A stretch of DNA of 12,685 nucleotides from an uncultured Oscillospiraceae bacterium. GTDB taxonomy: Bacteria > Bacillota > Clostridia > Oscillospirales > Acutalibacteraceae. The position numbers and the translations under genes are program-made. Each line of letters starts with the position of its first letter. Position 1 is the first letter of the stretch. Below, piece by piece: positions 6,786 through 12,685 of this stretch. A model generated the notes under the pieces. The model was given only the letters and a program-made list of their open reading frames with translations, was not told the origin of the DNA and did no database searches. The stretch spans positions 1 to 12,685 of the forward strand of contig USQH01000031.1 in NCBI GenBank assembly GCA_900556765.1. Reading direction: 5' to 3'.

Positions 6786-8123
6786 TCAGGTCAGCGCATG
6801 ATCGCGCCAATTGCCGAATCGGTAGAACAGTATCGCCAGCACAGCGCCGATCACCCAGCCGATCGGCCACGAAAGCGCAATGCCGTTAACGCCGAGCGAC
6901 GGATAAAGCGCATAGGATATCGCGACGCGCAGTATCAGATCGACAAAGGTGGAGATTGCAAACAGCTTCATTGCGCCCGCGCCGCGCGTGACCGAATCGC
7001 TCATCAGCTTTAGCGTGACGACTGCATAGAACGGCGAAATCATTTTTAAAAAGGTGCTGCCGGTCTCGACGGCAAGCGCGGAGCTGTTGTTGTCGAGAAA
7101 AAGTCGGACGAAAAAGTCGCTGAAAAATGTGTAGCCGATGATGAATGGGGACGCGATGAGCAATGCGATAAGTATGCACGAGTGATAACCCTGCTTTACA
7201 CGGTCAAACCGCCTTGCGCCGACGTTTTGTGCGGTGAATGCCGCCATCGCGTTGGACGCCGTGGATACGGATGTGATAGCAAATGAGTTAAGCTTGGTCG
7301 AGGCGGCATAGCCTGCTATCACAGATGACAGTCCGCAACTGTTGATAAGCCCCTGAACGAGCATATTTCCGACCGAAATAAAGCTGCTCTGTAAAATCGT
7401 CTGGATAGAAACGCGGCCGAGATTGCCGAGCATACGAAAGGAGAAAATATCAAAGCGGTTCGATTCAATCGAGCGCATACGAATTACCAGCACCCACAGC
7501 AAAAGCAGGCAGGCGGCGCCCTGAGCGATGAATGTCGCCCACGCAGCTCCTTCGACGCCCCAGCCGTAAACGGCAACAAAAAGGTAGTCGAGTATGGTAT
7601 TTATGATTGAAGACCCGATTAGAAACCACAGCGGAGTTTTTGAGTCGCCGAGCGCCGTAAAAACGCCGGTGGAAATGTTATAAACTGAAAGGAAGGTGAA
7701 GCCGCCGATATAAATGCGGAAATATGTATTGGCATCGTTGTAAATGTCGGAGGGCGTACGCATGGCGGTCATTATTTGCGGCGTGAATATCAGCGCACCG
7801 ACGGTCAGTATAACGGAGATGGCAAAAAGCGAAATGAGAGAGGTGGATACGGCGGTTTTCATGTCCTTTGTGCGCCCTGCGCCGAAGAGCTGCGATATAA
7901 TGACCGAACAGCCTGAGTTGGAGCCGACGGCGATAGCCATGAATATCATGGTTACGGGATAGGACGCGCCGATCGCCGCAAGAGCCTGCTCGCCGGCAAA
8001 TTTGCCTGCGATAATGCTGTCGGTGATATTATAAAGCTGTTGAAAAAGAGTGCTGAAAAAAATCGGTATAGCAAAGGAAAGCAATACCTTTGCCGGTCTG
8101 CCTTGTGTAAGATCCCGTGTCAT
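6786..8123 (-). CDS. MATE-family multidrug/cation antiporter
   Basis: A 445-residue membrane protein of the MATE (NorM/DinF-like) family, which exports cationic drugs or metabolites in exchange for Na+ or H+. The start MTRDLTQGRPAKVLLSFAIP is typical ('LTxGxPxKxLLxFaiP'). GGGAGGAA lies 7 bases before the ATG at 8123. The upstream in-frame ATG at 8345 would add 74 residues of non-membrane sequence running through the promoter and is rejected. Family elements are FQQLYNITDSIIAGKFAG near the N-terminus, GSNSGCSVIISQLFGAG, and the second-half repeat FTAQNVGARRFDRVKQGY. Hydrophobic spans are spread over the whole length, as expected for 12 helices in two pseudo-symmetric halves. It is transcribed alone from its own promoter at 8182-8210. 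The substrate cannot be told. Confidence 0.92.
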   Translation of the reverse strand: MTRDLTQGRPAKVLLSFAIPIFFSTLFQQLYNITDSIIAGKFAGEQALAAIGASYPVTMIFMAIAVGSNSGCSVIISQLFGAGRTKDMKTAVSTSLISLFAISVILTVGALIFTPQIMTAMRTPSDIYNDANTYFRIYIGGFTFLSVYNISTGVFTALGDSKTPLWFLIGSSIINTILDYLFVAVYGWGVEGAAWATFIAQGAACLLLLWVLVIRMRSIESNRFDIFSFRMLGNLGRVSIQTILQSSFISVGNMLVQGLINSCGLSSVIAGYAASTKLNSFAITSVSTASNAMAAFTAQNVGARRFDRVKQGYHSCILIALLIASPFIIGYTFFSDFFVRLFLDNNSSALAVETGSTFLKMISPFYAVVTLKLMSDSVTRGAGAMKLFAISTFVDLILRVAISYALYPSLGVNGIALSWPIGWVIGAVLAILFYRFGNWRDHALT

Positions 8124-8181
8124 GCGATCATTCCTCCCGTTGAAATTCAGACGAAAATATCTAAAATTCGACCCAGAGAAA

Positions 8182-8210
8182 ATTATACGCTTTGGGAGCA
8201 GACACCGCAA
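8182..8210 (-). promoter_or_regulatory. Promoter of the MATE gene
   Basis: On the minus strand, TTGCGG (8205-8210), a 17-base spacer and a perfect TATAAT (8182-8187) form a sigma-A-like promoter about 60 bases upstream of the MATE start. The predicted leader is about 50 bases, which leaves no room for a typical riboswitch. Confidence 0.72.
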
Positions 8211-8475
8211 TGAGCAAACAAAATGAGAATGTGCGCGTTTTTTACGGATTTTTAAGCATTTTAACAAAAGAGAGCGGAAATTGATGATATTGTTGCTGCC
8301 GACGAACGGCAAAAAGACAATGCGTCGAAAAGAGCCGCGCAACATCCTCCAATAGTCGCATGGCAGCTAAAAACAGCCGTGTGTCTGTCCGACACGCCGC
8401 AGGCGCAATTTTTTACGCGGTCGTCTGAGCTGCCGCCCGATTCGCTGGGCGGCAATGGTTTGAGAGCGACGTGCT
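8211..8475. other. Intergenic region between the unknown gene and the MATE promoter
   Basis: With the MATE promoter and leader, the gene-free stretch is about 350 bases (8124-8475). It contains copy A of the 63-bp repeat and a 7-bp inverted repeat, GCCGCCC / GGGCGGC (8432-8438 and 8447-8453), that starts inside the repeat and runs past its edge. The hairpin is 22 bases past the stop of the unknown gene but lacks a T-run. The short minus-strand frame 8261-8455 has no ribosome binding site and mostly translates the repeat, so I do not call it a gene. Confidence 0.5.
8383..8445. repeat. 63-bp direct repeat, copy A (intergenic)
   Basis: Identical to 8613-8675 except at one base (A8428 versus G8658), in the same orientation with a 230-base offset. 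It begins GTCTGTCCGACACGCC and ends GCCGCCCGATTCGC. Similarity stops sharply on both sides. This copy lies just past the 3' end of the unknown gene at 8476-9081. Confidence 0.9.
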
Positions 8476-9081
8476 TCAGGTGAGATCGTAGCCGTGGTCG
8501 GGATCAACGCCGCAAAGCAGCAGCAGCGCCGCCGCGACCGTTATCATGCCGCCGTCAATTTTGCGGCCTCGGCGCCGGTAATCGCCGCTGTTATTCAATA
8601 CGCTGTCGGTGCGTCTGTCCGACACGCCGCAGGCGCAATTTTTTACGCGGTCGTCTGGGCTGCCGCCCGATTCGCCGCGCGTACGCCGGTTAGATATGTT
8701 GCCGCCACTGCTATATTCGCCGCCGAGACGCACCGGTATCTCGCACGGTTCGAGCTTTTTTCCGTTCGGCAGGGTAAGTTCGCGCTGAAGACTGACCGCG
8801 GCGGCGCGCTCGCCGATGCTTGACAGGCTGACCGTGTCGGTCTCCGCCGTTCCGCAGGCTATAACCGTGCAGCCCGCTCCTTTCAGACGTTCCATTGCAC
8901 CCGCGTCGTCCGACAGCGCAACTGCCGCCTTGCACGGCGGAACCTGTCGGCTTGCGCCGAAGCACAGTACTACATCGTACGGCGGCACGCCCGTTTTTGC
9001 GGCGACGTGATACCGTTCAAGCGGCCGCGTAAGCATTTCGCGGCGGTCGCGTGACGCTCCGAGAATGGCAAGGTTGAGCAT
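8476..9081 (-). CDS. Hypothetical protein with an in-frame repeat-derived segment
   Basis: A 201-residue protein I do not recognise with confidence. The start MLNLAILGAS is chosen because GGAGG lies 12 bases upstream of the ATG at 9081 (slightly long spacing); an in-frame ATG at 9144 has no ribosome binding site. Residues 1-118 look like a folded alpha/beta domain: a hydrophobic first strand (LNLAILGAS), DVVLCFGAS, CTVIACGT, then DTVSLSSIGERAAAVSLQREL and LEPCEIPV. Residues about 121-178 are polar, rich in Gly, Arg and Ser, and include the translated 63-bp repeat (136-157, GESGG...GVSDRR). A hydrophobic helix follows (MITVAAALLLLCGV, 179-192), then a short polar tail. This fits a compact protein whose loop before the last helix was enlarged by an inserted repeat (inference). 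It is transcribed away from the V-ATPase operon; function unknown. Confidence 0.65.
   Translation of the reverse strand: MLNLAILGASRDRREMLTRPLERYHVAAKTGVPPYDVVLCFGASRQVPPCKAAVALSDDAGAMERLKGAGCTVIACGTAETDTVSLSSIGERAAAVSLQRELTLPNGKKLEPCEIPVRLGGEYSSGGNISNRRTRGESGGSPDDRVKNCACGVSDRRTDSVLNNSGDYRRRGRKIDGGMITVAAALLLLCGVDPDHGYDLT
8613..8675. repeat. 63-bp direct repeat, copy B (inside a coding sequence)
   Basis: The partner of 8383-8445, with one base different. Its length is 21 codons and it lies in frame inside the minus-strand gene 8476-9081, encoding about residues 136-157 without a stop. The hairpin arm that borders copy A (GGGCGGC) is not present beside this copy. Confidence 0.9.
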
Positions 9082-9135
9082 TCCTTTTCGATACCTCCGT
9101 ATGATTGGTTGCGGGGTTTCAGTAGTAAAAAGTAT

Positions 9136-9150
9136 GCGCCGCAACGGCGC
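9136..9150 (-). promoter_or_regulatory. Small GC hairpin upstream of the unknown gene
   Basis: A 6-bp stem, GCGCCG / CGGCGC, has a 3-base loop. On the minus strand it is followed by ATACTTTTTACT, so it could act as a weak terminator or attenuator about 55 bases before the gene at 8476-9081. The stem is short and the T-run is interrupted. Confidence 0.3.
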
Positions 9151-9222
9151 TTATTATCCGAAAAAACTGAAAATTGATTAAAAAACTCAGGCGCTTCGAA
9201 AAGTATTTGTATACATTGGCTA

Positions 9223-9250
9223 TTGTTTTATTTGGCGGGCGGATTATAAT
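9223..9250 (+). promoter_or_regulatory. Promoter of the V-type ATPase operon
   Basis: TTGTTT (9223-9228), a 16-base spacer and a perfect TATAAT (9245-9250) lie about 65 bases before the first ATPase gene. A second TATAAT at 9276-9281 falls inside the 19-bp palindrome but has only a poor -35 at an unfavourable distance. Confidence 0.55.
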
Positions 9251-9266
9251 AAACTTACAGAAAACA

Positions 9267-9285
9267 ATACATTATTATAATGTAT
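9267..9285. promoter_or_regulatory. Perfect 19-bp palindrome, likely operator
   Basis: ATACATTAT-T-ATAATGTAT is symmetric over 9+1+9 bases. It lies between divergent genes, about 17 bases downstream of the -10 of the ATPase promoter and 28 bases before the first start codon. An extra ATACATT half-site is at 9211-9217. The 9-1-9 layout is like that of Fur-family sites, but the bases do not match a Fur or PerR consensus I know. Confidence 0.55.
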
Positions 9286-9313
9286 ATTCTATTATTTCGG
9301 GAGGTGGCGTACA

Positions 9314-9679
9314 GTGGCCGAATCAAATATACGCTTTCCGTCGGGTGAGGAGATCGGCAGCCCCAGCCTTAATGAGCTGCTTTGCCGCATAGTTCAGCTC
9401 GATAAGGAGGGCCGCGAAATCACCGCTCACGCCGAGGATGCACGCAAAAATGCCGAGCTTTCGCTCGCACAGCAGGTGGAGCGTATGCGCGCCGAGTATA
9501 ACGAGCGCACCGAAAACCGCTTAAAGGTCATCGAACAGGAGGAGCAGGGTTCTGCCGAGGCGCTGCTTGAAAAGGAACAGCAAAGCGCCGCCGAATCGGA
9601 AAGCCGATTGGAGCAGATCTTTGCACAAAACGGTGAAAAGTGGGCGCAGGAGATATACGAGCGCGTTATCAGAGGATAG
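9314..9679 (+). CDS. V-type ATPase stalk subunit (H/G-like, NtpF-type)
   Basis: A 121-residue, highly charged, helix-forming protein. After a short head (to about residue 35), it is an almost unbroken run of Glu, Lys, Arg, Gln and Ala with heptad-like spacing (about 36-110) and no helix breaker, as in peripheral-stalk subunit H/G of archaeal and bacterial V/A-type ATPases. This subunit pairs with subunit E to form the outer stalk that holds the catalytic head against the membrane part. It starts with GTG at 9314, and GGGAGGTGG lies about 7 bases upstream. It is the first gene of the operon, followed by subunits C and I. Coiled-coil sequence alone is weak evidence; the gene context makes the call. 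Confidence 0.78.
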   Translation: MAESNIRFPSGEEIGSPSLNELLCRIVQLDKEGREITAHAEDARKNAELSLAQQVERMRAEYNERTENRLKVIEQEEQGSAEALLEKEQQSAAESESRLEQIFAQNGEKWAQEIYERVIRG

Positions 9680-9825
9680 TTCGCACGCCTGAAAAAACGC
9701 ATTATCCTCCACGAAAAAAGCACCTTTTATAATAACGCGGACGGCGGTCAATACCGCGTCGTTTCCATTACAATGGGTGCTGTCTTTACATTATTACTAC
9801 ATTACGAAAGGCGGTGTCGGAAAAA
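9680..9825 (+). other. Intra-operon gap with a small hairpin
   Basis: This 146-base gap separates the first two ATPase genes and is longer than the others in the operon. It contains a hairpin with GCGGT / ACCGC arms (9744-9748 and 9753-9757) and a CAAT loop, which can be extended across a bulge by ACG / CGT. There is no T-run, so it may be an mRNA processing or stability element. A TATAAT at 9728-9733 lacks a -35. I see no small gene. Confidence 0.35.
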
Positions 9826-10866
9826 ATGCCGGAGATCAGCGCTTCCAATTCAATAACGGCAAAGGTGCGCGCAAAATTCGGCGCACGCCTGACGCCGCAG
9901 AATTATCACGATATGCTTACCCTTGGCTCGGTTGCCGAGGTTGCCGCCTATCTCAAAACGCGTACACGCTACGCGCAGGCGCTTTCCGATGTGCGCGAAT
10001 CGGCTATTCACCGCGGCAATCTTGAGAGGCGGCTCAACGAACAGTATTTGCGCGATATATCCGGACTGTGCCGCTTCGAGCGGTCGGTCGGCGACAAAAT
10101 GGCAGCCGTGGTAATGCGCCGCGAGGAGATGCGCGTTATACTGGAGTTTTTGCGATACCTTGCGTCGGGGCATCCGGAGGACTATATGCTGATAAGCTCC
10201 GGCATATCCGACCGCATCGTCTCCTTTTCAATCGAAAAGATGGCATCGGCACGCACGCTCGGCGAACTTGCCGCCGCGCTAGGCACCTCGCCCTTTGCAA
10301 AAACGGTTGACGGCTTTGCCAAACGTGGCAACGGCATTGACTACACCTCGATTGAGGCGGCGATACACGCGGAAATGTTCCGATTTGAGCGCGAATTTAT
10401 CATCGACAATTTTAATGGCGACACGCGGCGCGACCTGCTCACGCTGCTGAATATGAAAGCGGAGCTGCAAAATGCGCGTCTGTGCTATCGTGCGAAGAAA
10501 TACTACCGCTCGTCAAAGGAGATCATAATGTCGCGTATGCTCGACGCGTCGTGTTATATAAACCAGGACAAACGCCGCCGAATGGCGGACGCCGACAGCT
10601 CCGATGATGTGCTGGACATCCTGCGCGAGACGCGTTACGGCGAGTATATGAAAAGCACACCCCATTCATCGCCGAGCGAATTTTGCGCGCGTGTGATGTT
10701 TAAGAAATATCTGAATTTGCTGCGTATGTCGTCGTCACCGGCGGTGGTAAGCGTGTGCTACACCGAGCTGACCGAGATTGAGATACGCAACATAGTTACC
10801 ATAATTGAGGGCGTGCGGTACAACGCGTCGCCCGACAGCATCGAAAAGCTGATTATTACCGAATAA
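9826..10866 (+). CDS. V-type ATPase subunit C (central-stalk/rotor adaptor)
   Basis: A 346-residue protein matching V/A-type ATPase subunit C (NtpC/AtpC, the eukaryotic subunit d family). This funnel-shaped subunit couples the central rotor shaft to the membrane c-ring. Length is typical. Family-like elements are the N-terminal 'NSITAKVRAKFGARLTP..YHDML' (small helical repeats starting 'A.....R') and the C-terminal 'FKKYLNLLRMSS...V.....E.EIRNIVTIIEGVRYN', where the conserved 'E..NIR.I..G' pattern is visible. I prefer ATG 9826 because AAAGGCGGTG (one base from a consensus ribosome binding site) ends 9 bases before it; GTG 9814 would add four residues but overlaps that site. Subunit I follows after 16 bases. 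No membrane span is seen, as expected for this soluble subunit. Confidence 0.85.
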   Translation: MPEISASNSITAKVRAKFGARLTPQNYHDMLTLGSVAEVAAYLKTRTRYAQALSDVRESAIHRGNLERRLNEQYLRDISGLCRFERSVGDKMAAVVMRREEMRVILEFLRYLASGHPEDYMLISSGISDRIVSFSIEKMASARTLGELAAALGTSPFAKTVDGFAKRGNGIDYTSIEAAIHAEMFRFEREFIIDNFNGDTRRDLLTLLNMKAELQNARLCYRAKKYYRSSKEIIMSRMLDASCYINQDKRRRMADADSSDDVLDILRETRYGEYMKSTPHSSPSEFCARVMFKKYLNLLRMSSSPAVVSVCYTELTEIEIRNIVTIIEGVRYNASPDSIEKLIITE

Positions 10867-10882
10867 AAAAGGGGATGAGAAT

Positions 10883-12685
10883 TTGGCAGTCAGTAAAATG
10901 AAAATGCTCAGCATTTCCGGCCGCTGCGACATGATGGACCGAGTGGCGGCGATCTGCCTTAACGCCGACTGCTTCCAGCCGGAGAGCACAGCCGACACCC
11001 TCGGCTCGACACACGGCATCACCCGTGTCAATGACGAAAATCCGTACTCCGCCGATCTTGCTCAGCTAAACGAGCTGTGCGCCGATTTCGGTGTGGAACC
11101 GCAGATGACGCCGGTTGACGAGGATACCGACGAGGACGGTCTGCGCGAATATCTGACCGATCTGCGCGACCGACTGATCGGCGCAAAGGATCATAAAACG
11201 GCGCTCGAGGAGCAATTGAAACAGGACGAGACTTCGATCGAGCAGCTTTCCCACTTCCGCTCGCTGGACATCAGTCTCGAGGAGGTGTTCTCGTGCGAGT
11301 TTGTAAAGGTGCGCTTCGGACGCATCCCCGTCGAGAGCTACCGCAAGCTGCAAAGCTACGAAAATCACCCGTACGTCATGTTTGTGCCGTGCTCCGAGGA
11401 GGGCGACAGCCTGTGGGGTATTTACGCCTGTCCGGAGGATCATGTCGAGGAGATCGACCGAGTTTTTGCATCCCTCTTTTTCGAGCGTATGCATATTAAC
11501 GAGGGTTCGGGCGTGCCTGCCGTCGCCATTGAGCGGCTTGAAAAGGACGTTGACGCCATACGGTCGGATATCGCTGATTTTGACCGCCTTATCGCCGACT
11601 ACTTTGAAAAAGAGCACGACCGCATAATGCAGCTCTACACATATTTACGCAGAAGCAGCGACGTGGCGGATTTTCACCGCTATTTTGCAAAATACAACGA
11701 CTACTTTTTCCTGATGGGCTGGGTTCCGGAGGATGATGTGAAGTCGCTTACCGTTCAGCTTAAGGAGATCGAGACGGTCGAGGTCGCCGCCGACGCGCCG
11801 AGCGCGGTAAAGCGCCTCACACCGCCGACCGACCTCAAAAACAAGCGCATTTTCCGTCCGTTTGAAATGTATGTCCGTATGTACGGCGTGCCGAATTATA
11901 ACGAGCCTGACCCCACCGCATTCGTTGCGATCACCTACACACTGCTGTTCGGTATCATGTTCGCCGACCTCGGTCAGGGCTTGATACTGTCACTGGTCGG
12001 ACTGTTTATGTGGAAAAAAATGAAAATGGCGCTCGGTAAAATACTTATTCCCTGCGGCGTTTGCAGTGCATTCTTCGGACTTTGCTTCGGCAGTGTTTTC
12101 GGATTTGAAAATCTGCTCGACCCGATGTTCCACGCACTCGGCTTTAAGGAAAAACCGATTGAGGTCATTGATTCGGCGGTGCAGCTGCTTGTTGCCGCAA
12201 TTGCCATAGGCGTCGTGCTGGTAATATTGGCGATGTGCGTCAATATTTATTCGTCGTTCAGGCGGCGGGACATTGCGTCGGCAGTGTTCGGGCCGAACGG
12301 CTTTGCCGGACTGGTGTTTTATGCCTGCATGATACTGCTTGTGCTGTCGCTGGTGGTCGATATGCCTGTACCGCGCAGCGTTTTCGGCTGGGCTATGCTG
12401 GTCAGTATAGCGCTGATATTCATGAGGGAGCCGCTGGCGGGCATTGTCACCGGCAAAAAGGACTGGAAACCCGAATCGTGGGGCGAATACTCACTGGACA
12501 ACGGCGCCGAGCTGTTTGAGGTTGTGCTTTCCTACTTTTCAAATACCCTCAGCTTTTTGCGAGTCGGCGCGTTTGTACTCATTCACGCCGGCATGATGCT
12601 CATGTTCTTCAAGCTTGCCGAGTATATGCCGAACACGGCGCTTTACACACTGCTGATAGTTTTCGGCAATATATTCGTCATCGTG
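10883..12685 (+). CDS. V-type ATPase membrane subunit I (a-subunit), 3' partial
   Basis: The first 601 codons of the a-subunit (NtpI/AtpI), which forms the ion half-channels beside the rotor ring. It starts with TTG at 10883, with GGGGATG at 10871-10877 upstream; translation begins (M)AVSKMKMLSISGRCD, the usual 'A..KMK...I.G' opening. Residues 1 to about 340 are the soluble arm that binds the outer stalks. The membrane part starts near AFVAITYTLLFGIMFADLGQG (346-366), where MFADLGQG corresponds to the family's 'MFGD.GHG' motif. Several further spans follow. SNTLSFLRVGAFVLIHAG carries the essential channel arginine, here R560, equivalent to the conserved Arg of the Thermus and Enterococcus a-subunits. 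The gene runs off the window at codon 601. The ring subunit K and head subunits A, B and D should lie beyond. H+ versus Na+ use cannot be told from this subunit. Confidence 0.93.
   Translation, partial: MAVSKMKMLSISGRCDMMDRVAAICLNADCFQPESTADTLGSTHGITRVNDENPYSADLAQLNELCADFGVEPQMTPVDEDTDEDGLREYLTDLRDRLIGAKDHKTALEEQLKQDETSIEQLSHFRSLDISLEEVFSCEFVKVRFGRIPVESYRKLQSYENHPYVMFVPCSEEGDSLWGIYACPEDHVEEIDRVFASLFFERMHINEGSGVPAVAIERLEKDVDAIRSDIADFDRLIADYFEKEHDRIMQLYTYLRRSSDVADFHRYFAKYNDYFFLMGWVPEDDVKSLTVQLKEIETVEVAADAPSAVKRLTPPTDLKNKRIFRPFEMYVRMYGVPNYNEPDPTAFVAITYTLLFGIMFADLGQGLILSLVGLFMWKKMKMALGKILIPCGVCSAFFGLCFGSVFGFENLLDPMFHALGFKEKPIEVIDSAVQLLVAAIAIGVVLVILAMCVNIYSSFRRRDIASAVFGPNGFAGLVFYACMILLVLSLVVDMPVPRSVFGWAMLVSIALIFMREPLAGIVTGKKDWKPESWGEYSLDNGAELFEVVLSYFSNTLSFLRVGAFVLIHAGMMLMFFKLAEYMPNTALYTLLIVFGNIFVIV

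Noticed and set aside
6449..6870. Two overlapping minus-strand frames between argG and MATE
   Set aside because: No ribosome binding site, compositionally odd translations, and one overlaps the MATE 3' end in another frame; treated as intergenic.
8124..8181. Riboswitch in the MATE leader
   Set aside because: The predicted leader is only about 50 bases and shows no known aptamer core by eye.
8261..8455. Minus-strand 64-codon frame containing the translated repeat
   Set aside because: No ribosome binding site. The similarity to the neighbouring protein comes only from the 63-bp repeat, and the rest is Cys/Ser-rich noise running into the MATE upstream region.
8383..8675. CRISPR-like array
   Set aside because: Only two copies, 63 bp long, 167 bases apart, one of them inside a gene; no cas genes.
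8494..8823. Plus-strand 109-codon Ala-rich frame
   Set aside because: Antisense to the better supported minus-strand gene, which has a plausible ribosome binding site.
11066..11617. Minus-strand open frame of 183 codons opposite the V-ATPase subunit I gene
   Set aside because: Antisense shadow of a well-supported gene.

Overview
The window looks like chromosomal DNA from a gut-type anaerobic Firmicute (Clostridia, perhaps Oscillospirales). The basis is strong AGGAGG-type ribosome binding sites, a Gly/Ala/Ser-rich lipoprotein binding protein, a V-type ATPase operon, and housekeeping arginine genes. This placement is inference; there is no rRNA or other phylogenetic marker. I see no tRNA, rRNA, CRISPR array, transposase or phage gene.

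Layout: (1) 2-91, the tail of a polar-amino-acid ABC ATPase, closed by a strong terminator. (2) 148-1161, an FMN-dependent alpha-hydroxy-acid dehydrogenase/oxidase with an unusual N-terminal cysteine cluster. (3) 1215-3593, a promoter, a 5' hairpin and a complete amino-acid-type ABC importer (lipoprotein, permease, ATPase), closed by a terminator at 3634-3665 that also serves the convergent arg genes. (4) 3700-6319 on the minus strand, argG-argH, the last two steps of arginine synthesis, behind a promoter flanked by two ARG-box-like palindromes. (5) 6786-8123 on the minus strand, a MATE-family efflux protein with its own promoter. (6) 8476-9081 on the minus strand, an unrecognised 201-residue protein that contains, in frame, one copy of a 63-bp repeat; the second copy lies just downstream of the gene. 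(7) 9314-12685 on the plus strand, the start of a V-type ATPase operon (subunits H, C and I), cut by the window end. A perfect 19-bp palindrome lies in the divergent intergenic region before it.

How the genes work together: the left block imports amino acids or related acids and may oxidise a hydroxy acid. The arg genes turn citrulline and aspartate into arginine and appear to carry ArgR-type control. The V-ATPase links ATP to H+ or Na+ movement, and the MATE protein normally uses such a gradient.

The most notable whole-window feature is a change in codon use within about 2.75-3.02 kb. No ATA isoleucine codon occurs in the two complete genes to the left and only one (the last Ile) in the permease. 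Six of the 16 Ile codons in the ATPase are ATA, all after residue 59, and ATA stays common further right. This is either a transfer boundary or a metagenome assembly join. I found no convincing new defence or mobile system. The best leads are the in-frame repeat, the 19-bp palindrome, the phased ARG-like boxes and the compositional junction.
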